From Fibrobacter sp. (GTDB taxonomy: Bacteria > Fibrobacterota > Fibrobacteria > Fibrobacterales > Fibrobacteraceae), in NCBI RefSeq assembly GCF_017551775.1, contig NZ_JAFZKX010000017.1, positions 33,492-97,491 on the forward strand: a stretch of DNA of 64,000 bases, written 5' to 3'. The notes under the pieces were generated by a model, which did not search any database, was not told the origin of the DNA, and saw only the letters and a list, made by a program, of their open reading frames with translations. Made by a program: the position numbers and the translations under genes. Of the stretch, positions 34,467 through 42,925 are shown piece after piece (the stretch's first letter is position 1; every line of letters begins with the position of its first letter).

Positions 34467-35435
34467 ATGATAACCGCAATCATCGGCGAAGACCAGTTCA
34501 CTAAGGACAAGTGCATCGAGCGCTTCCTCGAAGACGCCCTCGGCGACCTCAAGGACGACCCGATGTCGCGCCAGATACTGTTCGCTACGGATTCGAACAT
34601 CCCGTCCATCGCGGATGCGGTCATCACCGCCTGCGACTCCGTCTCGATGTTCGCGCCGGAACAGGTCGTGGTCGTCCGCAAGTGCGAGGCGCTCAAGGCC
34701 GACGATTCCAAGAGTCTCGCCAAGTGGATGAGCCACGGGCCCAACTGCAAGCTCCTGCTGGAATTCAGCAAGCTCGACGCCCGCGGGGAACTCTTCAAGG
34801 CGCTCAAGGCCGCGGGTACCATCGAGAAGTACGACGTCCCCAAGCAGTACAAGATGGCCGAATGGATTTCATCCGCCATCCCGACGCACTTCAAGAAGGC
34901 CATCGATTCAGACGCCTGCCAGTACCTGGCCGAGGCGCTCGGCACCGACACGAAGCTCGTGTGCGAGGAAGTCGAGAAGGTACTGCTGTACGCCCCCGAC
35001 TGCAAGAAGATTACGGGAGAACTCGTGCGCACCATGGTGGTGCCGCAGCGCGAGATGGTCTCGTTCGAGATTAACGATTCCTTCGGGATGCGCGACGCGA
35101 AGACGTACGCCCGCATGCTGAACGAGATGCTCAACAACGGCGTGAACGCCATCCAGATCGTGGGTTCGCTCTACCGTTACGCGGTCGACCTGATGAACTT
35201 CTCGGCGCTGCTCTCCAAGGGCATGACCCCGAAGGACGCAGCAGCAGCCCTGGGCAAGAACGACTTCATATTCAACGTGAAGGGCAAGGCTCCCGAATGC
35301 GCGCGCCGCTGGGGCAAGCCGCTGCTTTGCAGGGTCATCCGCCGCCTGGCCGACCTAGACTACGAAATCAAGAGCGGGTTGTGCAGCACCAGGATGTCGC
35401 AGGAACTCGCCCTCGCCGCCTTGGTCGTGCGCTAG
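34467..35435 (+). CDS. holA: DNA polymerase III delta subunit HolA
   Basis: A 322-residue protein with the HolA layout. It starts AIIGEDQFTKDKCIERFL, then SVSMFAPEQVVVVRKCEAL (domain I), CKLLLEFSKLDARGELFKALKAAGTIEKYDV (domain II), and the all-helical C-terminal part (SFEINDSFGMRDAKTYARMLNEMLNNGVNAIQIVGSLYRYA). Delta opens the beta clamp within the clamp loader. Identity in this family is low, so the call rests on the domain pattern. Its stop overlaps the converging M41-like gene by 4 bases. Confidence 0.85.
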   Translation: MITAIIGEDQFTKDKCIERFLEDALGDLKDDPMSRQILFATDSNIPSIADAVITACDSVSMFAPEQVVVVRKCEALKADDSKSLAKWMSHGPNCKLLLEFSKLDARGELFKALKAAGTIEKYDVPKQYKMAEWISSAIPTHFKKAIDSDACQYLAEALGTDTKLVCEEVEKVLLYAPDCKKITGELVRTMVVPQREMVSFEINDSFGMRDAKTYARMLNEMLNNGVNAIQIVGSLYRYAVDLMNFSALLSKGMTPKDAAAALGKNDFIFNVKGKAPECARRWGKPLLCRVIRRLADLDYEIKSGLCSTRMSQELALAALVVR

Positions 35436-35923
35436 GCGCCTTTTACGATATTTTCAATCTCCGCGCGGGAAAGGTACGCCCGCTCGTTCAGGGCTCCCGC
35501 GATTTCGCATAGTTGCTTTTTGCACGCCATCAGGATGTTGTAATCCTGCTCGACCACGTTCGTCTCGGCCAGCTGGAAGTAATAGCACGCGGCCTGAAAG
35601 CGCTGGTAATCCGCATCGCTCTTGTAGAGTTCCATCGGCAGTTCCTTCATGACGGTATCGAGGTCACACGCGAAATCCTTGCGCATCAGGAACTCCGAAA
35701 TGTGGCCCGCCATCGCGATGTGCGCGTCGCCGTCCAGCTCGCTCCCCGCGATATGCGTAATGCCCGGACGCTCCTTGGAGCGGTCCATCTTCACGTAATC
35801 GAGCGGGCGCTTGAACAGGAACGCCACCAAGGCGTGCCCCGCCTCGTGATTGCACAACTTCCTGTATTCCTCTTCCCCGAAAAATTCCACCAGGGATTCA
35901 CGCGTCAAAGACTGTTCCGGCAT
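35432..35923 (-). CDS. Stand-alone M41 (FtsH-peptidase-like) metalloprotease domain
   Basis: A 163-residue protein with H26-E-A-G-H30 in YRKLCNHEAGHALVAFLFKRP, the zinc-binding helix of the M41 peptidase domain of FtsH. It is followed by PGITHIAG, then GDAHIAMAGHISEFLM, which resembles the FtsH core (the usual I-x-V-x-LGGRAAE region). The AAA ATPase module and membrane helices of FtsH are absent and the protein has no signal peptide. It could be an ATP-independent peptidase or an inactive relative. It is convergent with holA. Confidence 0.65.
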   Translation of the reverse strand: MPEQSLTRESLVEFFGEEEYRKLCNHEAGHALVAFLFKRPLDYVKMDRSKERPGITHIAGSELDGDAHIAMAGHISEFLMRKDFACDLDTVMKELPMELYKSDADYQRFQAACYYFQLAETNVVEQDYNILMACKKQLCEIAGALNERAYLSRAEIENIVKGA

Positions 35924-35929
35924 ATTGCA

Positions 35930-35935
35930 AATATC
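35930..35935 (-). promoter_or_regulatory. -10 box (GATATT) placed for a leaderless start
   Basis: GATATT on the minus strand ends 6 bases before the ATG at 35923. Confidence 0.4.
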
Positions 35936-35961
35936 CTTTTAAATTTCCATTCCCGCATAAT

Positions 35962-35985
35962 TTAAAAAGAGCCCCGCAGGGCTCT
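35962..35985 (-). terminator. Intrinsic terminator of the pil operon
   Basis: Stem AGAGCCC/GGGCTCT with a four-base loop, followed on the minus strand by TTTTTAAA. It lies about 20 bases after the pilQ stop. Confidence 0.85.
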
Positions 35986-36006
35986 CTTAAAGTTCTCGTT
36001 TGTCGC

Positions 36007-37572
36007 TTAGTTCCACTCGTCCTGGACTTCTTCGGAAGGCTCCGGTGCGGCGGGCGTTTCCACGGCGGGTTCCTCGGCAGGAGCGGGTTCTTCTTCCGGG
36101 AAGCTTTCCTCGACAGGAGCCGGTTCGGCAGCCGGGGCGCTCTGAGCGGCAGGCTTTGCGGCCGGGGCACTCTGGGCTGCGGGCTTTTCCACCTTCTGCA
36201 TCTGCGGGGCGGCGTCACCCTGCGTTTCGGCAGAGGGTTCCGAAAGTTCCACGTTGCCGATGTAGTTGCGGATAATACGCGGGGTCACGAAAATCACGAG
36301 GTCCTTCTTGACCACGGAAGTACGAGTGTACTTGAAGAGGTTGCCGAAGAACGGAATGTCCTTGAGGAACGGGATGCCGCTTTCGGATTCCTGAGTTTCG
36401 TTGCGGGTCAGGCCGCCGATAATCACGGTCTCGCCGTCGGCCACCACGACCTTCGTCTTGGCTTCCTGCGTAGAAATCACGATTTCGCCCTTGGAGTCGT
36501 AATCGTAGGAGTTGTTTTCCGGATGCAGGTCGAGCAAGATGCGGTTGTCGCCCGAAACGTGCGGGGTCACCGTCAGCTTGATACCCGTTTCGACGAGCTG
36601 CGTAGAAGATTCGCCGCTGTCGTCAATCACGCGGATGGAGACCTTGTCACCCATGAACACCTGGGCTTCGGTATTGTCGAGGGTAGAAACCTGCGGAGAG
36701 GCGAGCACTTCGGTAGAAGCGTCACCCATGAGGCTCGAGATGGCGAGCTTCAGGTTGTTGTCGAAGAGGCTCGTGGTAATCGTCGTAGCAGCACCGCTGA
36801 CAGCGGGAGTCGCGCCGTTGTTCGGGAAAGAGGTTATCATGGCGCCGTTGCGGCTTGCATTAGCAGCGCTGCCGTATTCGCCGGTAGCAGCACCCGGAGT
36901 CATGGCCACGTTGTTGCCAAGCATTGCGCTCCAGTCCACGCCGAGTTCGCGTGCACGCTGGCTGTTCACCACCACGAGCTTCGCGGTAATCATGATCTGC
37001 AGCGTTTCCACGTCGAGTTCGGTAAGCGCATTTTCCATCTGCTCGATCTTGGAATCGGTATCGTAGACGATGATGGAGTTCGTGCGTTCCACGACGGTAA
37101 TCTTGCCGCGGCCGCTCTTCATGCTTTCGAGCACCTTCACGAGTTCTTCGGCCTTCGCATGGTGAATCTGGAAGTTCTTGCGGACGAGCGGCGCAGTCTC
37201 TTCGTGCTGCTTCTCTTCGTCAGCCAGTTTCTTCTGCTTCGCCTGGTAGGTGCTCTGGCGCTGAACCACGATGTACTTGTCCTGGATGACCCAGGTAAGG
37301 TCGTTGATTTCGCAGATGATATCCAGAGTCTCCTGCCAAGTCTTCTTGGTAACCTTGAGGCTCATCTTGCCCTTCACATCGGGAGCAAGCAAGATATCCA
37401 CGCCAGCGACAACGGAAACAGAACGGAACACGGCGTTGAAGTCGGTATCCACAAACGAGAAGTCATACAGCTTCTTGTTCGGTTCGATCGAACCCGAAGC
37501 GGGGGCTGCCCAGACAGAGCTGAGGCCTGCGACGAGTAACAGGACTGCGAGAATGTTTATCAGCTTTTTCAC
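36007..37572 (-). CDS. pilQ: Type IV pilus secretin PilQ
   Basis: A 521-residue outer-membrane secretin with a signal peptide (1-22). An STN/N0 domain follows (LYDFSFVDTDFNAVFRSVSVVAGVDILLAPDVKGKM...), then an N1 domain (VRKNFQIHHAKAEELVKVLESM...IIVYDTDSKIEQM). The secretin core ends in the signature GLTRNETQESESGIPFLKDIPFFGNLFK and VIFVTPRIIRN. About 75 residues of Pro/Ala/Glu-rich sequence follow the signature, which is unusual since secretins normally end soon after it. It overlaps pilP by 4 bases and is the last gene of pilMNOPQ. Confidence 0.92.
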   Translation of the reverse strand: MKKLINILAVLLLVAGLSSVWAAPASGSIEPNKKLYDFSFVDTDFNAVFRSVSVVAGVDILLAPDVKGKMSLKVTKKTWQETLDIICEINDLTWVIQDKYIVVQRQSTYQAKQKKLADEEKQHEETAPLVRKNFQIHHAKAEELVKVLESMKSGRGKITVVERTNSIIVYDTDSKIEQMENALTELDVETLQIMITAKLVVVNSQRARELGVDWSAMLGNNVAMTPGAATGEYGSAANASRNGAMITSFPNNGATPAVSGAATTITTSLFDNNLKLAISSLMGDASTEVLASPQVSTLDNTEAQVFMGDKVSIRVIDDSGESSTQLVETGIKLTVTPHVSGDNRILLDLHPENNSYDYDSKGEIVISTQEAKTKVVVADGETVIIGGLTRNETQESESGIPFLKDIPFFGNLFKYTRTSVVKKDLVIFVTPRIIRNYIGNVELSEPSAETQGDAAPQMQKVEKPAAQSAPAAKPAAQSAPAAEPAPVEESFPEEEPAPAEEPAVETPAAPEPSEEVQDEWN

Positions 37573-39434
37573 TTTTGACCCCCAAATTTATCGGGAAGAC
37601 CCATGGAGTAGCGACGGCTCACGCCAAATTCCTGGATAAGGAAGAGCACGTCTGTTTGTGTGATTTTAAGAACTTTTCCGTTGAGAATCTTGTCGCCTTC
37701 CTTGAGCGTGTAGGAGACGGCCGGATTCTTGGATTCTACGAGAATTGCCATCGGGACATCGGATTCCCAGATGATACCGACGAGTTCGACCTGGTCGATA
37801 TTGATACCTTCTTCCACCAGACCCTTGATTTCGACGAACGGGTCGCGGCGGCCGAACGAGCTGTAGGTCACGCGATCGTCGTAGAGGCCGTCGAGCTGGC
37901 TTCCGGCAACTTCGCCGCCATCGGAGACGACCTCGCCCCTTTCCTTGTCGACCTGTTTGAGACGTTCCGTCTGTACGGCGGAAAGTTCATCCATGTAGCT
38001 CACGGCGCGCTTGTTCACGAAGCCGATGTGGCTGCCGTGCTGCACCTTGCAGTAAATGCCCTTCACGTCGAGGCTCACGAGGCGCTCACCGAAGGTAAGA
38101 CGCTTGAGCACCTGCGCATTGTCGTTGGGGGCGGCAAAGAGTTCGATTTCGTCGGCGACCACGATGAGTTCGCGAACAACCGGACGCAGGTGGAACGTCT
38201 GCGCTCCGGAAACAATCTTCTTGCTGTCCTTGTCGAACTTGTTCACGAAAGTCTCGAAGTTCGGTTTTTCTTCGGAAGACTTCATCCAGTCACGTATGAA
38301 AATTCCATCCGGATGCGCGGACCAGAAGAGGAACCCGTCCTTCTTGATGGTCTTCTCGGCGGCCTGGAGGATCAGGGCGCCTTCCTGCACCACGATTACG
38401 GGCTTCGCGTTCGGCTGCAGCTGGATCTTGAGGCCGTTAGCACCCCAGGTCACATGCTTCACGAGCGAGCCCGCGCCAATCTTGAACACGGGGGACTTCT
38501 GCGGGCCGGCAAGCCCGACCGTGATGGTGGACGCCTTGTCCGGGCCGATGACATTCTGCAGTTCAATCGGCGTCGTCGCGACGAGACGGAACTGTTCCAT
38601 GCCGGAGCCCACGAGCACCGTCATTTCTTTCAAGTTCGGGAGGAGCGCCGAAATCTTGCCGCCTTCCATGATAGCCTTGTCCAGGTTCTTCTGTTCTTCG
38701 GCGATGCGCTTCTCTTCTTCCTTCGCAGCCTTCTCAGCCGCCTTCTTCTCTTCGAGGGCGCGCTTTTCGGCTTCCTTCTTCTCGGCGGCTTCACGCTTGC
38801 GCTGTTCGAGCGCAGCCTTTTCCGCAGCCTTCTTTTCTTCGGCAGCACGCTTCTTCTCTTCGAGGGCGGCCTTCTCGGCGGCCTTCTTGTCGAGCGCAGC
38901 CTGCTTCTTGTTTTCAAGAGCAGCTTTTTCCGCAGCCTTCTTGTCTTCGGCAGCACGCTTCTTCTCTTCGAGAGCGGCCTTTTCCGCAGCCTTCTTCCTG
39001 TCGGCGAACAGCTTGGAGAGCGTCCAGGACTTTCCGCCCTTGCTCGCGAGTTTCAACATGAAGTCGGACTTGTTGAGCGCGATGGCGTTCTTGTCGGTCG
39101 CAATCGAGGAACCGACCATCAAGTCGATTTTCAAGAATTCGGTACCGCGGTACGGTTCCTTGTACACCTTCATCGATTTCACGAAGTTGCTCGCCGCATC
39201 GATTTCGAAATTGCCTTCGCCGAGGGCGAAAGACGTAGCGGAGAAACCGAGCGAAAGCTTGTGGGACTTCGCATCGTACTTCTGGTAGAACGAGGGCAGA
39301 TCCTTGTCCGAAGCAAACTTGAACGTAAGCGCACAGCCCTTCACGCTGCAATCAAGCGACACGTCCTTGATCTGGGCTGCATTGACGGCCACCGCAACGA
39401 ACAGGAACAAAACTATTAATTTGTTCTTCATCAT
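37569..39434 (-). CDS. pilP: PilP-like pilus protein fused to AMIN-like, Lys/Glu/Ala helix and SH3-like domains
   Basis: A 621-residue protein, several times the usual PilP size (about 180). Order of parts: signal peptide (1-19); AMIN-like beta domain (about 20-135); a long Lys/Ala/Glu helix (about 145-260) with repeats like KKAAEKAALEEKKRAAE; a second beta region (about 270-400); an SH3b-like domain (about 430-480, IELFAAPNDNAQVLKRLTFGERLVS); and a C-terminal PilP domain (about 535-621, RRDPFVEIKGLVEEGINIDQVELVGIIWES...). PilP links PilNO to the secretin. AMIN and SH3b domains often bind peptidoglycan, so the protein may bridge the wall as well. Confidence 0.8.
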   Translation of the reverse strand: MMKNKLIVLFLFVAVAVNAAQIKDVSLDCSVKGCALTFKFASDKDLPSFYQKYDAKSHKLSLGFSATSFALGEGNFEIDAASNFVKSMKVYKEPYRGTEFLKIDLMVGSSIATDKNAIALNKSDFMLKLASKGGKSWTLSKLFADRKKAAEKAALEEKKRAAEDKKAAEKAALENKKQAALDKKAAEKAALEEKKRAAEEKKAAEKAALEQRKREAAEKKEAEKRALEEKKAAEKAAKEEEKRIAEEQKNLDKAIMEGGKISALLPNLKEMTVLVGSGMEQFRLVATTPIELQNVIGPDKASTITVGLAGPQKSPVFKIGAGSLVKHVTWGANGLKIQLQPNAKPVIVVQEGALILQAAEKTIKKDGFLFWSAHPDGIFIRDWMKSSEEKPNFETFVNKFDKDSKKIVSGAQTFHLRPVVRELIVVADEIELFAAPNDNAQVLKRLTFGERLVSLDVKGIYCKVQHGSHIGFVNKRAVSYMDELSAVQTERLKQVDKERGEVVSDGGEVAGSQLDGLYDDRVTYSSFGRRDPFVEIKGLVEEGINIDQVELVGIIWESDVPMAILVESKNPAVSYTLKEGDKILNGKVLKITQTDVLFLIQEFGVSRRYSMGLPDKFGGQK

Positions 39435-40030
39435 TTGGCAACCTTCTTGGATGTATAGGTGGTCAGGTTAAACGACACCGACACCGTGATAGGCGTCCAG
39501 CCGTGGGTTTCGGCCTTCTGGAGTTCGGCCGCGATGCCCGAATAGCGGTTCAGCCTCAGGTTCGTAATGGCGGTCGGGTAATTGAAGTTCGCGATTTCGG
39601 CGAACAGGTAACCGAGCATATGGTAACCGGAGTTGACCGCGATGGAGTAGCGATTCTCCACGTAGTGTTCCTTCTCGGAAGAGCCTTCCGGGTTGAACTT
39701 CTGGATCTGCACGCCCGAACTGCGGAGCACCGCATAGAGGTCCTGCAGGCGCAGCGGCACCTTTTCCTCTTCGGGGAACATTTCCTTGAGTTTCTCGAAG
39801 TCCTTCTCAGCCTGCACGAGCTGAAGTTCCAGTTCGGCAATGCGATGCTTCTTCGCTTCAATCTTGTCGAGTTCCGCCTGGGTTGCGATTTCCTCGGCAT
39901 TGAGGCGATCTTCCTCTTCAGAGAAGGGAGTCCACATGTAGAACCACATGTAGTACAGAATCGCTCCGATCAGCACGACCACGACTATCGCGAATATATT
40001 CTTTTTGTCTTTAAAATCGAAATTACCCAT
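39431..40030 (-). CDS. pilO: Type IV pilus inner-membrane protein PilO
   Basis: A 199-residue bitopic protein: membrane helix about 12-32 (IFAIVVVVLIGAILYYMWFYM), coiled coil about 38-85, then a ferredoxin-like domain (VPLRLQDLYAVLRSSGVQIQKFNPEG ... YHMLGYLFAEIANFNYPTAITNLRL). It pairs with PilN in the alignment subcomplex. The call is backed by its position between pilN and pilP. Confidence 0.9.
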   Translation of the reverse strand: MGNFDFKDKKNIFAIVVVVLIGAILYYMWFYMWTPFSEEEDRLNAEEIATQAELDKIEAKKHRIAELELQLVQAEKDFEKLKEMFPEEEKVPLRLQDLYAVLRSSGVQIQKFNPEGSSEKEHYVENRYSIAVNSGYHMLGYLFAEIANFNYPTAITNLRLNRYSGIAAELQKAETHGWTPITVSVSFNLTTYTSKKVAK

Positions 40031-40031
40031 A

Positions 40032-40664
40032 CTAGTTATCCCCCAGGTCCTGTTTCAGGACAACCTTTATGGTGAAGCTATACGCCTCTTCTCCCTCGAC
40101 CTTCGTCGTAGAGATAGTCAACAGCGAGACCTTTTCAATGCTGACCTGCTTTTCGAGCTTGACCATATATTCGGCCACCTCAGAAAAGTCGAACGTCATG
40201 CCCTTCATTTCCAGGTTGTCTTCGGACACCTGGTTCAGGCTCGTGAGCCACATATTGGGCGGCAGCACCGACGAGACGTTCTCGAAGAGCACGACCCAGC
40301 GCTTCTTGCTCACCTGGATGCTCTTGAGCGCGTTTATCTTGGTGTTGACGATAGCCTGCTTCTGCTCCAGTTCACCAATCTTGGTGAGCAACGGGCGTTC
40401 ACGCTCGACTTCCGCCTTCATCTGGGTGACTTTGTTCTGGTGCTCTTCCAAAGTTTCCGTCGTGTGGGTATAAAGCATCACCATACCGACAATCGCAATA
40501 AGCAGCGCCACCGTAGGCCAGATGATTCGACGGTCAGTAATCCACGACAGGTCCTTCTTGACCTTGCGGTATTCCGCAGGCAAAAGGTTAATCGAAATGC
40601 AGATGTCGCGTTTCGACTTCTTCGCCTTGGCCTTTTCCTTTGTCTTTGTATTCTTATCAGCCAT
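40032..40664 (-). CDS. pilN: Type IV pilus assembly protein PilN
   Basis: A 210-residue bitopic protein. The cytoplasmic part contains ICISINLLPAEYRKVKK, the INLLP motif that binds PilM. One membrane helix follows (about 50-68, WPTVALLIAIVGMVMLYTH), then a coiled coil and a ferredoxin-like periplasmic domain with PPNMWLTSLNQVSEDNLEMKGMTFDFSEVAEYM. It overlaps pilM by one base. Confidence 0.93.
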   Translation of the reverse strand: MADKNTKTKEKAKAKKSKRDICISINLLPAEYRKVKKDLSWITDRRIIWPTVALLIAIVGMVMLYTHTTETLEEHQNKVTQMKAEVERERPLLTKIGELEQKQAIVNTKINALKSIQVSKKRWVVLFENVSSVLPPNMWLTSLNQVSEDNLEMKGMTFDFSEVAEYMVKLEKQVSIEKVSLLTISTTKVEGEEAYSFTIKVVLKQDLGDN

Positions 40665-41812
40665 TAGTCAAACTTCCTCATAGCAAGCCCAAGCGCTGGC
40701 GCAAGGATGTTAGAAAGAGCAAGGGACACGCCCGATTCGCCCACCACGCTCGCATCACATTCAACGTAACGGAACGGGTTTACCGTATCGGTTTCGATGC
40801 CGGAACGTTCGGCAATGAATTCCTTCAATCCCTTAATGGAAGCGCCGCCGCCGCCAAGCAGAATCTTGTCGAGCGGTTCGGAATCTTCCGAAGAAGAGTA
40901 GTAGCGCAAACCGAAATCCACCTGCGCCATGATGTCTTCGAACGCAATCTGCAAGGCCTGTTCGACTTCGGCTTCGGCATAGCCGTCCACGACGCTCAGG
41001 TCGCCCGTCTCGAAAATTTCGTGGCACTTCGCCGCATCGATTCCGAGAGTATCGTTCAGCTTCGCGATAATGATATCAATCGAACCGCCGGTCATGGCAC
41101 GCATGGAATGGAACTTGCCCGCCTGGATAAACCCGATGCTCATCTTCTTTTCGCCGATGTTAATCACGGCGGTCGTCTGCTTGAGGTCTTCTTCGGAGGC
41201 GGTCGCCGTATAGGCGTTCAAAAGGCCGAAAATATCGACGTCCATCGCAGTAAGCTTGAGCCCCTTGATGGTAAAGAACTGGGCCCAGGAGTCGAGCAGC
41301 GCGTTCTTCGCCGCCACCACGTTCGCCTTCACGTCGTCGCCCTCGCGGGATTCGATTTCGAAGTCGATAACGTTGTCCTGGTCATCGAAGGGCGGACGGG
41401 ACTGCGCGGTCTGGAGAATAATCGCCGACTCGTTGCCGTTTTTCGGGACCTTCACGCTGATTCTATCGACCAGCACGCCACCCGCGCCAGCACAGCAGTT
41501 CACGCAGGCGACAATGTCCGTATTGCTGTCGCGAGTATGCCTCATCATCATCTTGGTGAGGGCTTCGCTCAAAAGCTCGTAGCCGTCCTTTTCCTTCTTG
41601 CCGTCGGGGCCGGTAACGGGTTCGCCATCGCGGCGCTGTATTTCACCATTGATGATGGCGCCGTCGGGCACTGGTTCCGTATCAATCTCGACGACAACCT
41701 TGCCACCGCGACTGTTATGGTAAACCTTCACGTATTTGATGCTGTAGTGGCCAACATCTATGCCGATAGTTTCGCGCTCACCGCGAATTCTAGCTAACAA
41801 ATCAAGTGCCAA
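40664..41812 (-). CDS. pilM: Type IV pilus assembly protein PilM
   Basis: A 382-residue actin-like cytoplasmic protein. Phosphate-1-like TIGIDVGHYSIKYVKV (about 16-31), central AVINIGEKKMSIGFIQAGKFHSMRAMTGGSIDI (phosphate-2), and C-terminal LGGGGASIKGLKEFIAERSGIETDTVNPFRYVE. PilM binds the N-terminus of PilN. The start is a TTG (41810-41812) with GGAG upstream. A consensus promoter lies 34 bases upstream of the start, so this is the first gene of the pil operon. Confidence 0.93.
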   Translation of the reverse strand: MALDLLARIRGERETIGIDVGHYSIKYVKVYHNSRGGKVVVEIDTEPVPDGAIINGEIQRRDGEPVTGPDGKKEKDGYELLSEALTKMMMRHTRDSNTDIVACVNCCAGAGGVLVDRISVKVPKNGNESAIILQTAQSRPPFDDQDNVIDFEIESREGDDVKANVVAAKNALLDSWAQFFTIKGLKLTAMDVDIFGLLNAYTATASEEDLKQTTAVINIGEKKMSIGFIQAGKFHSMRAMTGGSIDIIIAKLNDTLGIDAAKCHEIFETGDLSVVDGYAEAEVEQALQIAFEDIMAQVDFGLRYYSSSEDSEPLDKILLGGGGASIKGLKEFIAERSGIETDTVNPFRYVECDASVVGESGVSLALSNILAPALGLAMRKFD

Positions 41813-41845
41813 AGTATAACTCCGATCGGAAACTGTACTACCCTA

Positions 41846-41874
41846 ATTCTACCTTTATAAAAGCGAAATGTCAA
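41846..41874 (-). promoter_or_regulatory. Consensus promoter of pilMNOPQ
   Basis: On the minus strand: TTGACA (41869-41874), a 17-base spacer, then TAGAAT (41846-41851). This is close to a textbook sigma-70 promoter. It sits between the PilZ gene and pilM, so the pil genes do not depend on read-through from pyrR. Confidence 0.8.
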
Positions 41875-41902
41875 GCGGAAAATGCACCTAAGTCATTGAA
41901 AA

Positions 41903-42922
41903 TTAACTAGTTAGCGCATTTTGGGCGGTTTCTTTGGCCTTTTTTTTCTTGTTGACCTCGAATATGTACTGCAGAACACGTTCCTGGGTCCACCCGAAGG
42001 CGCCGCTGAACGAGGCTGTCGTGGAGAAATATTCGGGGTAATCGGGGTTTTTGTGGCCCAAATTGCGCAAAATCTCAATTTCTACATCTTCCGGACCGAA
42101 GCTCGGGAGGTCGAACTTGATACGGATGTGCTTCCCGCTTTCGCATTCTATGGGCAGCCCGATGAGGATACCGCCCGCGGAAAGGTCGTATAATACGCCA
42201 TTGCAGGTACTGCCGTCCGCAAAGACGGCCTCGACCGGGAAATTCACGACTTCGCGCAGCCAGCGACGCAGTTGCTGCTTGTCGAGCTGCTGGGAATGGC
42301 GAAGAACCAGCTTGCCAGGTTCGCTCGCAAAGACGCGCACGTTCGTGGAGTAGACCGCATCCTCAGGACGGGTCCAGCGGACGCGCACTTCCTTGCCCAC
42401 ATAGACGCTGCCGGGGCCGAAGCTGTCGTCGTAGGAGACCTTCCAGATTTTCTCCCTTTGCGAGAGAATTTCGGAATGTTTTAATTTACTTACACCGTCC
42501 AGGAGGAGGTCCACCCTGTTCCCGATGTTGAACTGGCGCGTACTCACGATGACGGTCAGCGGGTTCGACGCATCGAACCCGAGCTTCTGGCGCAGGCGCG
42601 TTACCGCGTCGAGGGTCTCGTCGCGAATCGTGTCGACATCGCGCATTTCGTAAAAATCCAGAACCGCAGCCTCGAACAAGTGCGAGGAATTGAGGACGGC
42701 GTCCTTGTTCTCGAACTTGGAGGCACGGACCAGTTTTTCGAGGGTCCTGATTTCCTTAGGAGTCAAGTCGTAAAGCGCCACCTTCGTGTCGAATTCCTTT
42801 GTCCCGAACATTTCTTCGTGTTCGCGGCGGTAATTCGACCGCTGGATTTCAAACAGGACTACAAGCAGCAGTCCCAGCAAGAGGATGGCGACAACCCACG
42901 CTAACTGATAAGGAAAAATCAC
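41903..42922 (-). CDS. Membrane-anchored PilZ-domain protein (predicted c-di-GMP receptor)
   Basis: A 339-residue protein with one N-terminal membrane helix (about 5-25) and a cytoplasmic part. The region 90-215 resembles YcgR-type flanking beta domains. The PilZ domain (about 220-310) has RRWLR (RxxxR) and LYDLSAGGILIGLP ((D/N)xSxxG), the residues that bind c-di-GMP. A Lys-rich tail follows. The GTG start has GAGGTG upstream and lies 3 bases after the pyrC' stop, so it is probably translated from the pyr transcript. It stands just before pilMNOPQ, consistent with c-di-GMP control of pili. Confidence 0.8.
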   Translation of the reverse strand: MIFPYQLAWVVAILLLGLLLVVLFEIQRSNYRREHEEMFGTKEFDTKVALYDLTPKEIRTLEKLVRASKFENKDAVLNSSHLFEAAVLDFYEMRDVDTIRDETLDAVTRLRQKLGFDASNPLTVIVSTRQFNIGNRVDLLLDGVSKLKHSEILSQREKIWKVSYDDSFGPGSVYVGKEVRVRWTRPEDAVYSTNVRVFASEPGKLVLRHSQQLDKQQLRRWLREVVNFPVEAVFADGSTCNGVLYDLSAGGILIGLPIECESGKHIRIKFDLPSFGPEDVEIEILRNLGHKNPDYPEYFSTTASFSGAFGWTQERVLQYIFEVNKKKKAKETAQNALTS

Positions 42923-42925
42923 GGG

